Of a stretch of 64,000 nucleotides of DNA, positions 1 to 10,000 are shown piece after piece. A program made the translations under genes and the position numbers. Numbering within the stretch: position 1 is the stretch's first letter; each line of letters opens with the position of its first letter. Source of the DNA: Pseudomonas sp. DNDY-54 (GTDB lineage Bacteria > Pseudomonadota > Gammaproteobacteria > Pseudomonadales > Pseudomonadaceae); assembly GCF_019880365.1 (NCBI RefSeq), contig NZ_CP082271.1, forward strand, positions 2,604,001 to 2,668,000, given 5' to 3'. A model generated the notes under the pieces. That model was not told where the DNA came from. It ran no database searches and worked only from the letters and a program-made list of their open reading frames with translations.

Positions 1-1
1 G

Positions 2-319
2 CCCGGTAACGAAGCGGCTCAGCTTGGCTTGGCGCAGGTGAGCGAACGCTATGTCGAGCTCGCTGAATCTGCTTACAGCCGGCGCGAATACGCCCTGGCG
101 CAGGAATACATTCACCAAGGCCTTGAGGTTGCCCCTACACATGCCAATTTGCTGGCTCTTCGCGACGACCATGCGCAGCGTGTTGCCAAGGCCTACACAC
201 CAAAAGTAGCGACGCGAACCGCGGCCAACAATTCGCGAGCCACCCCAAGCACCACGAAAACCTCCCAAGCGCCGGCCAATCCGATCAAACGCTTGTGGAA
301 TCGGGTATTCAACCAGTAA
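2..319 (+). CDS. C-terminal part of a TPR-containing protein (5' end outside window)
   Basis: The reading frame is open from the first full codon at position 2, so the true start lies upstream. What is visible is about 105 residues: two helical segments of TPR type (YVELAESAYSRREYALAQEY, then a GLEVAP-type turn and a LLALRDD helix), followed by a low-complexity Thr/Ala/Pro/Ser linker and a short basic end (PIKRLWNRVFNQ). Such C-terminal TPR tails occur on membrane-anchored Ser/Thr kinases and other envelope proteins of pseudomonads, and the FHA-domain gene 60 bp downstream would fit a kinase neighbour, but the catalytic part cannot be seen. The TPR call is moderate; the kinase link is inference only. 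Confidence 0.6.
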   Translation, partial: PGNEAAQLGLAQVSERYVELAESAYSRREYALAQEYIHQGLEVAPTHANLLALRDDHAQRVAKAYTPKVATRTAANNSRATPSTTKTSQAPANPIKRLWNRVFNQ

Positions 320-379
320 TCATAGTTCGATCGTTCGGCTCAAAGCTGATCATTCCTTTCCGTTCAAGGTGTTCTACAC

Positions 380-1240
380 ATGCTCAGGATCCACTTCGTT
401 GACAATCGCCAGAGCCCTGTCTGGCTTGCCGATGAACGTTTCACACTTGGCTCGGACCCGCGTAACAATCTAGTGCTGGATGAGGCGGGGATCGCACCCT
501 TCCATGCCGAGCTGCGTCTCGATAGTCGCTTTTACTACCTGACTGACCTTGGCTCGCCGGGCGGAACCTTTATCAATAACGAGCAGGTCGGAGAGCGCTA
601 TCAGGTCCGTTCGGGCGACCGCGTGCGTTTGGGCACACTAGAACTGGAGATCGTCGATCCGGCGAAGGCCGGAGCGAAGGTAAAGGCCGCCCCGCGCTGG
701 TTATTGCAGGTCGTAACGGGTGAAAACCAGGGGCACAAATATCACATCACCGGCTCGATGACCTTTGGCCGCTCAGTGAAATGCGAGCTCTGCTTCAGCG
801 ACCCTGATCTATCGCGCCGGCACGCGGAGTTCTATCTGAAAGATGATGTACTCCAGGTTAAGGATCTGGCGTCGGCCAATGGACTGCTGGTGAATCGGGT
901 CAAGGTGACTAACGCATTACTGCAGCCGGGCGATCAGGTTCAGTTGGGCAATACGACGCTGCTGGTTATCGGGCCAAAGGTGCAAATGCCGGCAATGGAG
1001 GATGAAGACGCTACCGTGTTCGTCCGTGTAGCCGACTTGCCCGTCACGGCCGAGGCCAAGGCTGTCCGACCTCGCCCCGCCACGCCCAATCCGCTGCGCG
1101 CTGCTCCTGCTGTTGCCGATACAAGCACCGTGACTGTCGGTGCGGGCCCACAGCAGAAATCGGGATGGCGACTGGTTCTTCTGCTTGGGGCGCTGGGGCT
1201 GGCCATTGCCGCCGCCCTCGTTGCGCAGCGATTGGTCTAG
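380..1240 (+). CDS. Double FHA-domain protein with C-terminal membrane anchor
   Basis: A 286-residue protein with two forkhead-associated (phosphothreonine-binding) modules. The second, about residues 115-200, is canonical: TFGRS, SRRHAEF, and ASANGLLVN supply the Gly-Arg, Ser-Arg-His and Ser-x-Asn/Gly motifs that contact pThr peptides. The first (about 18-95) has GSDPRNN and FHAEL but lacks the usual Gly-Arg and Ser, so it may not bind phosphate. A Pro/Ala-rich linker (about 210-260) leads to one hydrophobic helix ending at the last residues (WRLVLLLGALGLAIAAALV), so the FHA modules probably face the cytoplasm on a tail anchor. It likely shares a transcript with the TPR gene upstream. The binding partner is unknown. 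Confidence 0.85.
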   Translation: MLRIHFVDNRQSPVWLADERFTLGSDPRNNLVLDEAGIAPFHAELRLDSRFYYLTDLGSPGGTFINNEQVGERYQVRSGDRVRLGTLELEIVDPAKAGAKVKAAPRWLLQVVTGENQGHKYHITGSMTFGRSVKCELCFSDPDLSRRHAEFYLKDDVLQVKDLASANGLLVNRVKVTNALLQPGDQVQLGNTTLLVIGPKVQMPAMEDEDATVFVRVADLPVTAEAKAVRPRPATPNPLRAAPAVADTSTVTVGAGPQQKSGWRLVLLLGALGLAIAAALVAQRLV

Positions 1241-1286
1241 CGAATCGCTTCAGCCGTACTGGCTATGGCCGGAGCCATCGGATCGT

Positions 1287-2675
1287 TTACGAAACAGCGC
1301 AAGCAGACTGATCGGCCGATCGCGAGACCTCGATCAGAAGACCTGGCTCCGCCCTGTGTGCGAACAACCACCAGCCATGCGCCGTGGCGATCTCCTGACA
1401 GATGGCGAGGCCCAGACCCGCGCCCTGGTCGCGCCGGTGCGGCCCCCGCCAAAATCGCTCGTAGAGGTGCGCGAGCTGCGCCTCGTCCACACCGGGGCCC
1501 CAATCGCGCAAGGTTAGCTTGCTGCTGCATACGTCTATATGGACTTGGCTGCCACGAGGCGCATGCTGGATCGCATTTTCGAGCAGGTTCTTGAGTAGCG
1601 TGAACAGCGCCCCTCGGTCAGCCAGCCAAGGCGACTCAGCGCGATCGCCTGTCACCACCAGCTCTACCCCCGCTGCATCGGCCATGCGCTGCAGGTAATC
1701 GGCGGCTTCGCGCGCCACTTCCGGCACGCCCACCGCAGCGAAACGGTAGCTCTGGATCTCGCTCGCTTCGGCCAGGTGAAGCAACTGATGCACCTGCCGC
1801 GTCATGTGCTCCACGTCGCTAAGCAATGGTTGGCGACCATCGCCCTGATCCATCAGCTCGACTTGCGCGCGGATCAATGCGAGTGGTGTCTTCAGCTCGT
1901 GCGCCGCTGTCGCGAGAAACTCCTGCTGCACCCGGTACCCATGTTCCAGCCGCTCAAGCGCCTTGTTGAAACTGTTCACCAGCGGCGCAATTTCATTGGG
2001 AGCGGCGTCACTGGGCAGCCGGGCATGAAGCGAGCGAGTTGAGATTTTGGCCGCAGCATTCGAGATATCCCGCAGCGGTTTGAAAGCATACCTGAGGGTC
2101 ACGTACACGCAGGCGCCAAAGACGAACAGCAGAATCAGACTGAACAGCGTGACCCCCACCCCGGTGGACGGCAGCGTGAATTGGTGGTGTATCAATTGAA
2201 GGAACCGCGTACTGGCGGAAAACTGCACATACCAGGTTCGTCCCTCATGCTCGACGGCGGCCGTGGCGCCCTGCATCTGCACCCCTCTCTGCATGAACTG
2301 GAAGCTTCCGGTTGGCACCGGGCCAGCTTCCTCCATTTCAGGCCAGATGACCTCACTGCCAGGCAAGGTCAGAACGACCTTCCCCGACTCGTCCAGAGCG
2401 CGGTAGGCGGTTTCCTGATTGAGGCTGTCAAATACCCATTCAAAGTCGGTGACGTCGACGGCGACCGGCACACCGTTGCCGTCGAACAGCAGGTCTTTGC
2501 CTATTTCAGTGGTTGTATCCGCCACTTCCGCCATTGCGAGCATGTCGCCCTGATAGGCCGTCAGTACAATCACAACGACCGCGATAATGGCGGTGGTCAG
2601 CGTCGCCCCCGCCACGTAGGCGAGCATTACCTTTAGGGCAAGGCTATTGGTCCAGCTCGTGCTCGCGAAGCGCAT
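1287..2675 (-). CDS. Sensor histidine kinase
   Basis: Membrane sensor kinase of 462 residues. TM1 (about 12-40) and TM2 (about 170-196) bracket a periplasmic domain of about 130 residues with no recognised ligand fold. A HAMP linker (about 195-250) leads to the dimerisation helix with the phospho-acceptor His in ATAAHELKTPL (about His259). The ATPase domain has the N box LLENAIQHAP, the DWGPGV box and the GAGLGLAI box. An upstream in-frame extension to 2783 exists, but the ATG at 2675 has a GGGG-type Shine-Dalgarno about 8 nt away and overlaps the regulator gene by 32 bp, so I prefer it. Its partner is the response regulator immediately upstream; the signal is unknown. Confidence 0.9.
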   Translation of the reverse strand: MRFASTSWTNSLALKVMLAYVAGATLTTAIIAVVVIVLTAYQGDMLAMAEVADTTTEIGKDLLFDGNGVPVAVDVTDFEWVFDSLNQETAYRALDESGKVVLTLPGSEVIWPEMEEAGPVPTGSFQFMQRGVQMQGATAAVEHEGRTWYVQFSASTRFLQLIHHQFTLPSTGVGVTLFSLILLFVFGACVYVTLRYAFKPLRDISNAAAKISTRSLHARLPSDAAPNEIAPLVNSFNKALERLEHGYRVQQEFLATAAHELKTPLALIRAQVELMDQGDGRQPLLSDVEHMTRQVHQLLHLAEASEIQSYRFAAVGVPEVAREAADYLQRMADAAGVELVVTGDRAESPWLADRGALFTLLKNLLENAIQHAPRGSQVHIDVCSSKLTLRDWGPGVDEAQLAHLYERFWRGPHRRDQGAGLGLAICQEIATAHGWWLFAHRAEPGLLIEVSRSADQSACAVS

Positions 2676-3330
2676 AGCCGTGCCCCCTGACGTTGATGAT
2701 CTTGTAGCCGGAACCGATGACGAGCAGCTTTCGGCGAATACGGTGCAACGCAACGTCCAGCGCATTTGGCGTGACGGCTTCACTCAATCCCCAGGCAGCG
2801 GCTTCGAGCGCCCTGCGCCGCACCACCTGTTCGCAATTGCCCATCAGCAGCAGCATGATCTGCATCTCAGCTGGAGACAGTGCTACGCGTTTATCCCTGC
2901 GCGACAGGACGCCGGTGTCGGCATGCAGCGTTATGTCGCCGCAACTAGGAACTGGCTCGCTGATTACCACGGGGCGACGCAGCAAGGCTCGCACCCTGGC
3001 CACCATCTCATCCATGGCGAACGGCTTGGGCAGATAGTCATCCGCCCCGGCATCCAGGCCCTCGACGCGATCATGCAAGGCATCGCGGGCGGTCAATACC
3101 AGGCAGGGCAAACCCTGCCCAGCCTTGCGTAGACGCTGCAGCAGAAACAGCCCATCGCCGTCCGGCAGGCCCCTGTCCAGGATCATGGCCTGGTAGGAAA
3201 GCTGCCGGATGGCCGCCCAGGCGGCGTCCGTTCGACCAACCACATCGACGGCGATCCCTGCGCCCGCCAGTCCTTTGCATATCAGCTGCGCCAGGCGTTC
3301 GTGATCCTCCACCAGAAGAATGCGGCTCAT
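2644..3330 (-). CDS. OmpR-family response regulator
   Basis: A 228-residue two-domain regulator. The receiver has the acidic pair E8-D9, phospho-acceptor D52 (MILDRGLPDGDG) and the conserved Lys in DDYLPKPF. The C-terminal winged helix (about 130-222) includes NALDVALHRIRRKL and the closing GHGYAL hairpin, of the PmrA/QseB/TctD-like type. It overlaps the mipA-like gene by 4 bp (ATGA) and the kinase gene by 32 bp, so the three genes form one minus-strand operon. A tandem 8-bp direct repeat with an 11-bp period upstream of that operon (4199-4217) is a plausible target of this regulator, which would make the operon autoregulated and could reach the divergent efflux genes. Confidence 0.92.
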   Translation of the reverse strand: MSRILLVEDHERLAQLICKGLAGAGIAVDVVGRTDAAWAAIRQLSYQAMILDRGLPDGDGLFLLQRLRKAGQGLPCLVLTARDALHDRVEGLDAGADDYLPKPFAMDEMVARVRALLRRPVVISEPVPSCGDITLHADTGVLSRRDKRVALSPAEMQIMLLLMGNCEQVVRRRALEAAAWGLSEAVTPNALDVALHRIRRKLLVIGSGYKIINVRGHGYALREHELDQ

Positions 3331-4148
3331 TCGAAGCGGTAAAGATAGCCAAACACCACCTGGTTCGCGGTAGAGCGATCAACCAGTGGACTGTCCTTGA
3401 TTTCACTGCCAAGGCGCACGGCCTCGAGATCGAGGAACACGGAGTGCCGTTGATCGAACATATAGGTTCCACGAACCCCGATTTCAGTATTCACGGTGCT
3501 TTTTCCATCGTAGGTGGGACGGTCAAAACGCGCTTCGCTGTCGCGGACGCCGAAATAGTAGTCGACGTAATCCTTGTCCAACCAGGTGGCGGCTACCCAT
3601 GGGGTCAGCATGATGTGCTCGCCAAACTCCCACGTCCGTTCCAGGCCAAGGGAAGCCTGCTGACCCTCGCTGTCTCCCGATGCGTCGGCAAGCCATTCTG
3701 CGCTGACGTTGACGACCTCGTTCTCCCATTCGACCTTCGCGCCGGCCCAGAAGCCACCGTCGCGATCGTCCATCCCATCGAGGATCCGCGCATCGCCTTC
3801 TTCATAGCCGCTCTCGTCGTACGTGGCGACGATGCTGAAGTTGAACCGCTGCGCATCGCTGATCCGCAGGCCGGGCAGCTTGAACTCGACAGTGGGGCCA
3901 AACACCTCAACATAGGTGTTTTCATAGTAGATCAGCGGTAGCGCGTCGCTCTCACGATCGATATTGGTGTACGGATCCTGGGAACTGGCGGCGCCAATGC
4001 CCAGCCCCCAGGACGTGGCCTCCTCGGGATACTCGAACTCGGCGGCCCGGACCGGGGCCGATGCCAGGCCAACCACAAAGGCCGAAGCGCCCATGGCGCG
4101 GATGACTGCACGCGAGATGCGCAAAGCAGGTAAGCGGGACAGATACAT
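3327..4148 (-). CDS. MipA/OmpV family outer-membrane protein
   Basis: A 273-residue predicted outer-membrane beta-barrel with an N-terminal signal peptide ending near Ala-Arg-Ala (VGLASAPVRA). The mature part begins with a WGLGIG strand and the SSQDPYTNID loop typical of MipA/OmpV proteins, then alternates polar and hydrophobic strands and ends in YRFE, with Phe as penultimate residue. MipA (E. coli) was described as a scaffold between murein polymerase and hydrolase; many family members simply accompany two-component systems that respond to envelope or antibiotic stress. It is the first gene of the operon with the regulator and kinase. Family assignment is firm; function here is not known. 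Confidence 0.85.
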   Translation of the reverse strand: MYLSRLPALRISRAVIRAMGASAFVVGLASAPVRAAEFEYPEEATSWGLGIGAASSQDPYTNIDRESDALPLIYYENTYVEVFGPTVEFKLPGLRISDAQRFNFSIVATYDESGYEEGDARILDGMDDRDGGFWAGAKVEWENEVVNVSAEWLADASGDSEGQQASLGLERTWEFGEHIMLTPWVAATWLDKDYVDYYFGVRDSEARFDRPTYDGKSTVNTEIGVRGTYMFDQRHSVFLDLEAVRLGSEIKDSPLVDRSTANQVVFGYLYRFE

Positions 4149-4198
4149 GGAGCTCTCCAGAACAAGGTAGATGGCGCCCCTATCGTTCCGAGTGTCGT

Positions 4199-4217
4199 CT
4201 TACCGAACACTTACCGA
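4199..4217. promoter_or_regulatory. Tandem direct repeat CTTACCGA, candidate response-regulator site
   Basis: Exact 8-bp repeat CTTACCGA at 4199-4206 and 4210-4217, separated by 3 bp, an 11-bp period. OmpR/PhoB-family dimers bind head-to-tail half sites at this spacing. It lies 51 bp upstream of the mipA-type start and 125 bp upstream of the efflux operon start. An 8-bp inverted repeat (TCACCAGC at 4261-4268, GCTGGTGA at 4306-4313) lies on the efflux side and could belong to another regulator. Repeats are seen; binding is inferred. Confidence 0.5.
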
Positions 4218-4341
4218 TCTGCGCTTTATTTTTCTCCCATCAGTAAGCCTCTGGAAAGATTCACCAGCCGATAGTGACTCCCGACGCAACACCCAGCGGC
4301 CGCTCGCTGGTGACCGCGCAAAATGAAGGGAGGACACATCT

Positions 4342-5760
4342 TTGAATGCACCGTTTGGGCTGCGATGGTTCCTGCTGTCAGCTATTGCACTGACTGGCTG
4401 CGCATCGATTGCCCCCCCTCCTATCCCGGGTGTCGATGCACCGGTCGCCGCCCAGTGGCATGCCCCGCTTTCCCATGAGGGCAGGCTCCAGAGTCTCGCT
4501 CGCTGGTGGGCTCAGTTTGACGATCCGCTCCTGTTAAGCCTCATCGAGGATGGACAGGATGCTAGCGCGACGCTGGCCCAAGCGCTGGCGCGTATTGCCG
4601 ATGCACAAGCGACACGTGTCGGGCGCGACGCGGCGTTGATGCCCTCCTTGGACGCAACCGTCGACGCCAGTCGTGGCCGGCCCGAGATTGGAGACCCGGT
4701 TGGCACGATGTCTTCCGCCGGCCTGAGGGCCAGCTGGGAGCTGGACCTGTTCGGTGCCAACCGCGCTGCTTCCAGCGCCGCACAGGCGCGGTTCGAAGCG
4801 AGCCTGGCCGGGTGGCATGACGCCAGGGTCTCCATCGCAGCTGAGATCGCGACAACCTATGTCGACTTGCGGGCTTGCCAGGCGCAGGTGATACAAGCCG
4901 AGCTGGATGCTCAGTCCCGTAGCGAAACCTCTCGGTTGACCAGCCTGATGGCCAGCCGCGGTTTCCAATCACCTGCCGAAGCCCACCTAGCCCTGGCGAG
5001 TGCGGCGCAAGGACAGGTAACGCTAGCCGAACGACGCGCCCAGTGTGAATCCCTGATCAAGTCGCTCGTTGCGCTGACCGCCAGGAACGAGGCTGAACTC
5101 CGTAACCAACTGGCCGGTGCGAACGCACACTTGCCGGAACCTGCACATTTTCGCGTCGCCTCCGTGCCCGCCCGTGTACTCATGCAGCGTCCCGATCTCT
5201 ATGCCGCTGCACGCGATGTAGTGATCGCGAGCGCCGAATCGGTACAGGCGCAGGCGTTGCGCTGGCCCCGCGTGACCCTCAGCGGAAACATCGGCAGCAG
5301 CCGCCTCTCCGAGGGTGGCATGACTACCGATGGGACGGTCTGGAGCCTTGGACCGGTAGCACTAACGCTACCCCTGTTCGATGGTGGTGTACGCCGCGCG
5401 AACGCCGAGGCGGCACGCGTGCGTTACGACCTTGCGGCAGTGATCTTCGCCGATCGCTTGCGCGAAGCAATCCGGGAGATTGAGACGGCGCTCGTCTCGC
5501 TGCACAGCACGGCGGCACGTAGCGACGATGCGCGCCGCGCCGCTGACGGCTTCGAGCGTTCGTATGAAGCCGTTGGCGCAGGCTACCGGGCCGGTACCGC
5601 CAGTCTTTTCGATCTTGAGGATGCGCGCCGCAGCATGGTCACCGCGCAGGTCACGCTGATAGCGCTGCAACGCGAGCACGTGGCTAGCTGGATTGCCTTG
5701 TACCGAGCCGTCGGAGGCGGCTGGTCTGCCGAGGCGCTGGAGGAAGTCGCCGGCACCTGA
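4342..5760 (+). CDS. RND efflux outer-membrane lipoprotein (OprM/NodT type)
   Basis: The outer-membrane channel of a tripartite efflux pump, 472 residues. The start is TTG at 4342 with GGGAGG 8 nt upstream; a nearby ATG (4346) is out of frame. A lipoprotein signal ends in LTGC (Cys20), followed by the APPPIPGVDAP linker and the paired outer-membrane efflux domains: LARWWAQFDDP near the start, the repeated long alpha-helical barrels, and RPDLYAAARD at the start of the second repeat, a hallmark of this family. It is first in an operon with the periplasmic adaptor and the inner-membrane transporter. Substrates cannot be predicted. Confidence 0.92.
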   Translation: MNAPFGLRWFLLSAIALTGCASIAPPPIPGVDAPVAAQWHAPLSHEGRLQSLARWWAQFDDPLLLSLIEDGQDASATLAQALARIADAQATRVGRDAALMPSLDATVDASRGRPEIGDPVGTMSSAGLRASWELDLFGANRAASSAAQARFEASLAGWHDARVSIAAEIATTYVDLRACQAQVIQAELDAQSRSETSRLTSLMASRGFQSPAEAHLALASAAQGQVTLAERRAQCESLIKSLVALTARNEAELRNQLAGANAHLPEPAHFRVASVPARVLMQRPDLYAAARDVVIASAESVQAQALRWPRVTLSGNIGSSRLSEGGMTTDGTVWSLGPVALTLPLFDGGVRRANAEAARVRYDLAAVIFADRLREAIREIETALVSLHSTAARSDDARRAADGFERSYEAVGAGYRAGTASLFDLEDARRSMVTAQVTLIALQREHVASWIALYRAVGGGWSAEALEEVAGT

Positions 5761-5842
5761 GCGGCCAATAAAGCCATTCGCAACCTGGCAGCCGCCCGGT
5801 CGCTTCACGACGACGCGCCATTTGCGCAGGATTTCGACTGAC

Positions 5843-7036
5843 ATGAAAAGAACCACCCACCGAACCGTTTTCGTCGTGATGAGCGTATTCGCGACCCTCG
5901 CCCTTCTACTGTTGCCATTGGCTGCCTGGGTTCCCAGCCGCGACGTTAACGGCGAGCCGCCTGCCGTTTCGGCAAAGCCTTCGCTGACGGTCTCGGTCAC
6001 CAAGCTGGAGCCGACCACTCTCCCCGTTCGGGTACCGGCCAACGGCAATATCCAGCCGTGGCAGGAGGCAATCATCGGCACGGAGGCGGATGGCCTTCGC
6101 CTGGCCGACGTCATGGTCAACGTGGGCGACAGGGTCACGCGTGGCCAGGTGCTCGCGGCCTTTGCGTCCGACACCCTGAGTGCCAAGCTTGCCCAAAGCC
6201 ACGCAGCCACAGCGGAGGCCGAAGCGGCGCTCGCCGAAGCAGAAGCCAATGCGCAAAGGGCACGGGACCTGCAAACCAGCGGCGCGCTCTCGGCGCAGCA
6301 GATCAATCAGTACGTCACCGCAGAAAATACTGCGCAAGCGCGCCTGGAAGCTGCTCGCGCCACGGAGCGGATGCAACGCCTTCGCCTGTCCCAAACCCGG
6401 GTGCTGGCACCCGACGACGGTGTGATTTCAGCCAGGAGCGCGACCCTCGGTGCTGTACTTGCGGCGGGTGAAGAACTGTTCCGCCTGATTCGTGGCAACC
6501 GCCTCGAATGGCGCGCCGAGGTGGCCGCAGCGGACCTTGATCGGTTGCGACCCGGGCAGACCGCGCAGCTGCGCTTGGCGGATGGCCAGGCTCTGGAGGG
6601 TCGACTGCGAATGATCGCTCCGCTGGTGGACATCCAGAGCCGCAACGCACTGATCTATGTGGACCTTCCGGCTGATAGCCCTGCGCGTGCAGGCATGTTT
6701 GCGCAGGGCGAATTCGAGGTCGGAACGGACCAGACCATGACCTTGCCCCAGAGCGCAGTGCAGCTGCGCGACGGCTTCAGCTATGTGCTGCGCATCGGGC
6801 CGGATTCGAAGGTTCGGCAGACCCGGGTAACGACCGGCCGGCGAATGCACGACCGCGTCGAAATCATCGCCGGTGTGGATGCCGACAGTCCCGTAGTGCT
6901 GACCGGAGGCGGTTTTCTCGTCGATGGCGACCTGGTCCGCGTCGTCGAAGACCTGCCCGTCTCGGGTCACGACCCGCTGGCTGCCAGCCCGGCCCCCTCG
7001 CCCATCCCTACGCGGTTGATCGAGGAGCTGAAATGA
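5843..7036 (+). CDS. RND efflux periplasmic adaptor (membrane fusion protein)
   Basis: A 397-residue HlyD/AcrA-type adaptor. The frame extends back to 5693 inside the preceding gene, but the ATG at 5843 begins with a clear inner-membrane signal anchor (VFVVMSVFATLALLLL), so I use it. The biotinyl-lipoyl half motif appears at VMVNVGDRVTRGQVLA, an alpha-helical hairpin rich in Ala/Glu follows (AATAEAEAALAEAEANAQRA), then the second half (SARSATLGAVLAAGEELF) and the beta-barrel/membrane-proximal domains. It sits 82 bp after the channel gene and overlaps the transporter gene by 4 bp (ATGA), indicating translational coupling of pump components. Confidence 0.93.
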   Translation: MKRTTHRTVFVVMSVFATLALLLLPLAAWVPSRDVNGEPPAVSAKPSLTVSVTKLEPTTLPVRVPANGNIQPWQEAIIGTEADGLRLADVMVNVGDRVTRGQVLAAFASDTLSAKLAQSHAATAEAEAALAEAEANAQRARDLQTSGALSAQQINQYVTAENTAQARLEAARATERMQRLRLSQTRVLAPDDGVISARSATLGAVLAAGEELFRLIRGNRLEWRAEVAAADLDRLRPGQTAQLRLADGQALEGRLRMIAPLVDIQSRNALIYVDLPADSPARAGMFAQGEFEVGTDQTMTLPQSAVQLRDGFSYVLRIGPDSKVRQTRVTTGRRMHDRVEIIAGVDADSPVVLTGGGFLVDGDLVRVVEDLPVSGHDPLAASPAPSPIPTRLIEELK

Positions 7037-10000
7037 GCATCAACGTCTCGTCCTGGTCGATCCGCAATCCGACACCAGCCATCCTGCTGTTCGCCCTGCT
7101 CACCTTCGCCGGCCTGATGGGCTTCGGCCTGATGAAGATTCAAGAATTTCCCGACATCGACCTGCCGATGATCACGGTGACCGCCGAGCTACCGGGCGCC
7201 TCGCCCGCACAGCTGGAAAATGATGTGGCGCGCAAGATCGAGGATTCGCTCGCGACAGTGCAAGGCGTCAGGCACATCCAGACCATCCTGAGTGACGGCA
7301 CCGCGGACATCGCGGTGGAGTTCCGCCTCGAAAAGGAGACCCAGGAAGCGCTGGACGACGTGCGCGATGCGGTGGCTCGGGTACGCGCCGACCTGCCTGT
7401 CGATCTGCGTGATCCGGTGATCAGGAAGCTGGAAGTCGCCGGGTCGCCGATCCTGACCTATACGGTCGCCGCGGCGAACATGGATGAGCAGGCATTGTCC
7501 TGGTTCGTCGACCATGACGTCAGCAAGGCGTTGCTTGCGGTGCCCGGCGTCGGCTCCGTCTCCCGTGTCGGCGGCGTCAGTCGGGAGGTTCGCGTGGAGC
7601 TGGATCCGGCGCACCTGCTCGCGCTGAACACCACTGCCCTGGACATCTCCCAGCAACTGCGGCAGGTCCAGCAGGAAGCGTCTGGCGGCCGCGTCTACCT
7701 CGGCGGTGGTGAACAGACGGTACGCACCATCGCCACAGTCCAGTCTGCTGAGGAGATCGCCACGCTCGAGGTCACCCTCAGCGACGGGCGAAGGGTTCGG
7801 CTTGGCCAGGTGGCGACGGTCACCGACACGGTTGCGGAGCCACGATCAGCCGCCCTTCTTGATGGCGAGGCAGTGGTCGGTTTCGAAATCGTGCGTGCCC
7901 GCGGCGCCGGTGAGGTGGACGTCGCCGACGGGGTTCGTGGCGCCCTTGACGGTCTTAAGGCCAATCACCCCGAAATCACAGTCACCGAGGCATTCAACTC
8001 TGTCGATCAGGTGGTCGAGAACTACGACGGCTCGATGCGCCTGCTGTACGAAGGGGCGGCGCTGGCCGTGCTGGTGGTGTTCCTCTTTTTGCGCAACTGG
8101 CGTGCGACCCTCGTGGCCGCGGTGGCCTTGCCGCTGTCAGCCATTCCGACCTTTGCCGTGATGCATTGGATGGGCTTTTCGCTCAACATCGTGACGCTGT
8201 TGTCCCTGTCGCTGGTGATCGGGGTGCTGGTGGACGACGCCATCGTCGAGATCGAGAACATCGAACGCCATCTGCGCATGGGCAAGACGCCTTACCAGGC
8301 AGCAATGGAGGCCGCTGACGAGATCGGGCTGGCGGTTGTCGCCACCACCTTCACCCTCATTGCAGTCTTCCTGCCAACCGCGTTCATGAGCGGTACCGTC
8401 GGCAAGTTCTTCGTCCAGTTCGGCTGGACGGCAGCCATTGCGGTGTTCTTCTCGCTGGTCGTCGCGCGAATGCTCACGCCGCTGATGGCGGCCTACCTGC
8501 TGCGGCCGCCAAAACAGCATTCGCAGGTGCCACCTCGCTGGCTGAGCCTTTATCTGACCTGGATGCAATGGTGCCTGCGCCATCGAATGCTCACGGTCTT
8601 GGGAGCAACGGCATTCTTCACGGGCGGGTTGATGTTGGCGGCATCATTGCCGGACACCTTCCTGCCGCCGGATGACGACTGGCAGACCCAGGTCACGGTT
8701 ACGCTCGCGCCAGGCAGCAAACTGGGCGACACCCTTTTGCTCGCCGAGCAAGCGCGCCGGCTCATCGAGCAGAATCCGCACGTGAAGATGGTGTACACCG
8801 CCATCGGCGGAAGCGCTTCCGGTGACGACCCGGTCGAGCCACCCGGGAGTTCGGCTGGAAATGTTCGAACGGCGGTGCTGACGCTCAACATGACGCACCG
8901 CAATGACCGCCCTGGAGTCACCAAGCAGCACATCGAAAGCCAGCTGCGCGATGCGCTTGCCGTATTACCCGGCGCGCGGGTCAGAGTCGGCATGGGTGGT
9001 TCGGAAGAATATGTGCTAGTACTGGCAGGTGAGGATGGTCAGTTGCTGAGCCGGCATGCGCAGCAAGTTGAGCGCGAGCTGCGCACCATTCCCGGCGTTG
9101 GTGCGATCACCTCGACTGCCAGCCTGGTGCGTCCCGAGCTGATCGTTCGACCGGACTTCGTCCGCGCAGCCGACCTCGGCGTGACGACCGCAGCAATCGC
9201 CGACACCCTACGCGTCGCTACCCTGGGTGATTACGATCAGAACTTGGCCAAGCTCAGCTTTAGCGAGCGCCAGGTGCCCGTTGTCGTGCGGCTCACCGAT
9301 GCCGCACGCGGGGATATCCAGACGCTCAAGCGCCTGCCGATAGCCGGCGCACGCGGCCCGGTGCCGCTGGAAAACGTCGCCACGCTGGAGATCGGAAGCG
9401 GCCCCGTCGAGATCACGCGCTTCGACAGGATGCGCAACGTCAATGTCGAAATCGAACTGAATGGCGAAGCCCTAGGTGACATCGAGCAGGCAATACTGGC
9501 ATTGCCCAGCCTGCGGAACCTGCCGCCTGGCGTAGTACAGACCACCGTCGGAGACGCCGAAGCCATGGACGAGCTTGCCACGGGGTTCGGCTTGGCGATG
9601 CTGACGGGTGTGCTATGCATCTACATAGTGCTGGTGCTGCTGCTGAAGGACTTCATGCAGCCGCTAACGATTCTAGCCGCACCGATGCTGTCGATTCCCG
9701 GCGCCTTCATCGCCCTCTTCGTCACCGCAACCGCTATGTCGTTGCCGGCCATGATCGGGCTCATCATGCTGATGGGCATCGCCACCAAGAACTCGATCCT
9801 ACTGATCGACTACATCATCCTCGCGCGCCGCGACCATGGCCTGACACGCCGGGAGGCGATCATCGACGCGTGCAGCAAGCGTGCCAGCCCGATCATCATG
9901 ACTACCCTGGCCATGGGCGCCGGGATGCTGCCGGTAGCGCTGGGATGGGGTGCAGACCCGAGCTTCCGGTCGCCAATGGGCATTGTGGTGATAGGCGGGC

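Noticed and set aside
5368..6306. 312-codon minus-strand frame across the efflux channel and adaptor genes
   Set aside because: Opposes two well-conserved coding regions and lacks motifs.
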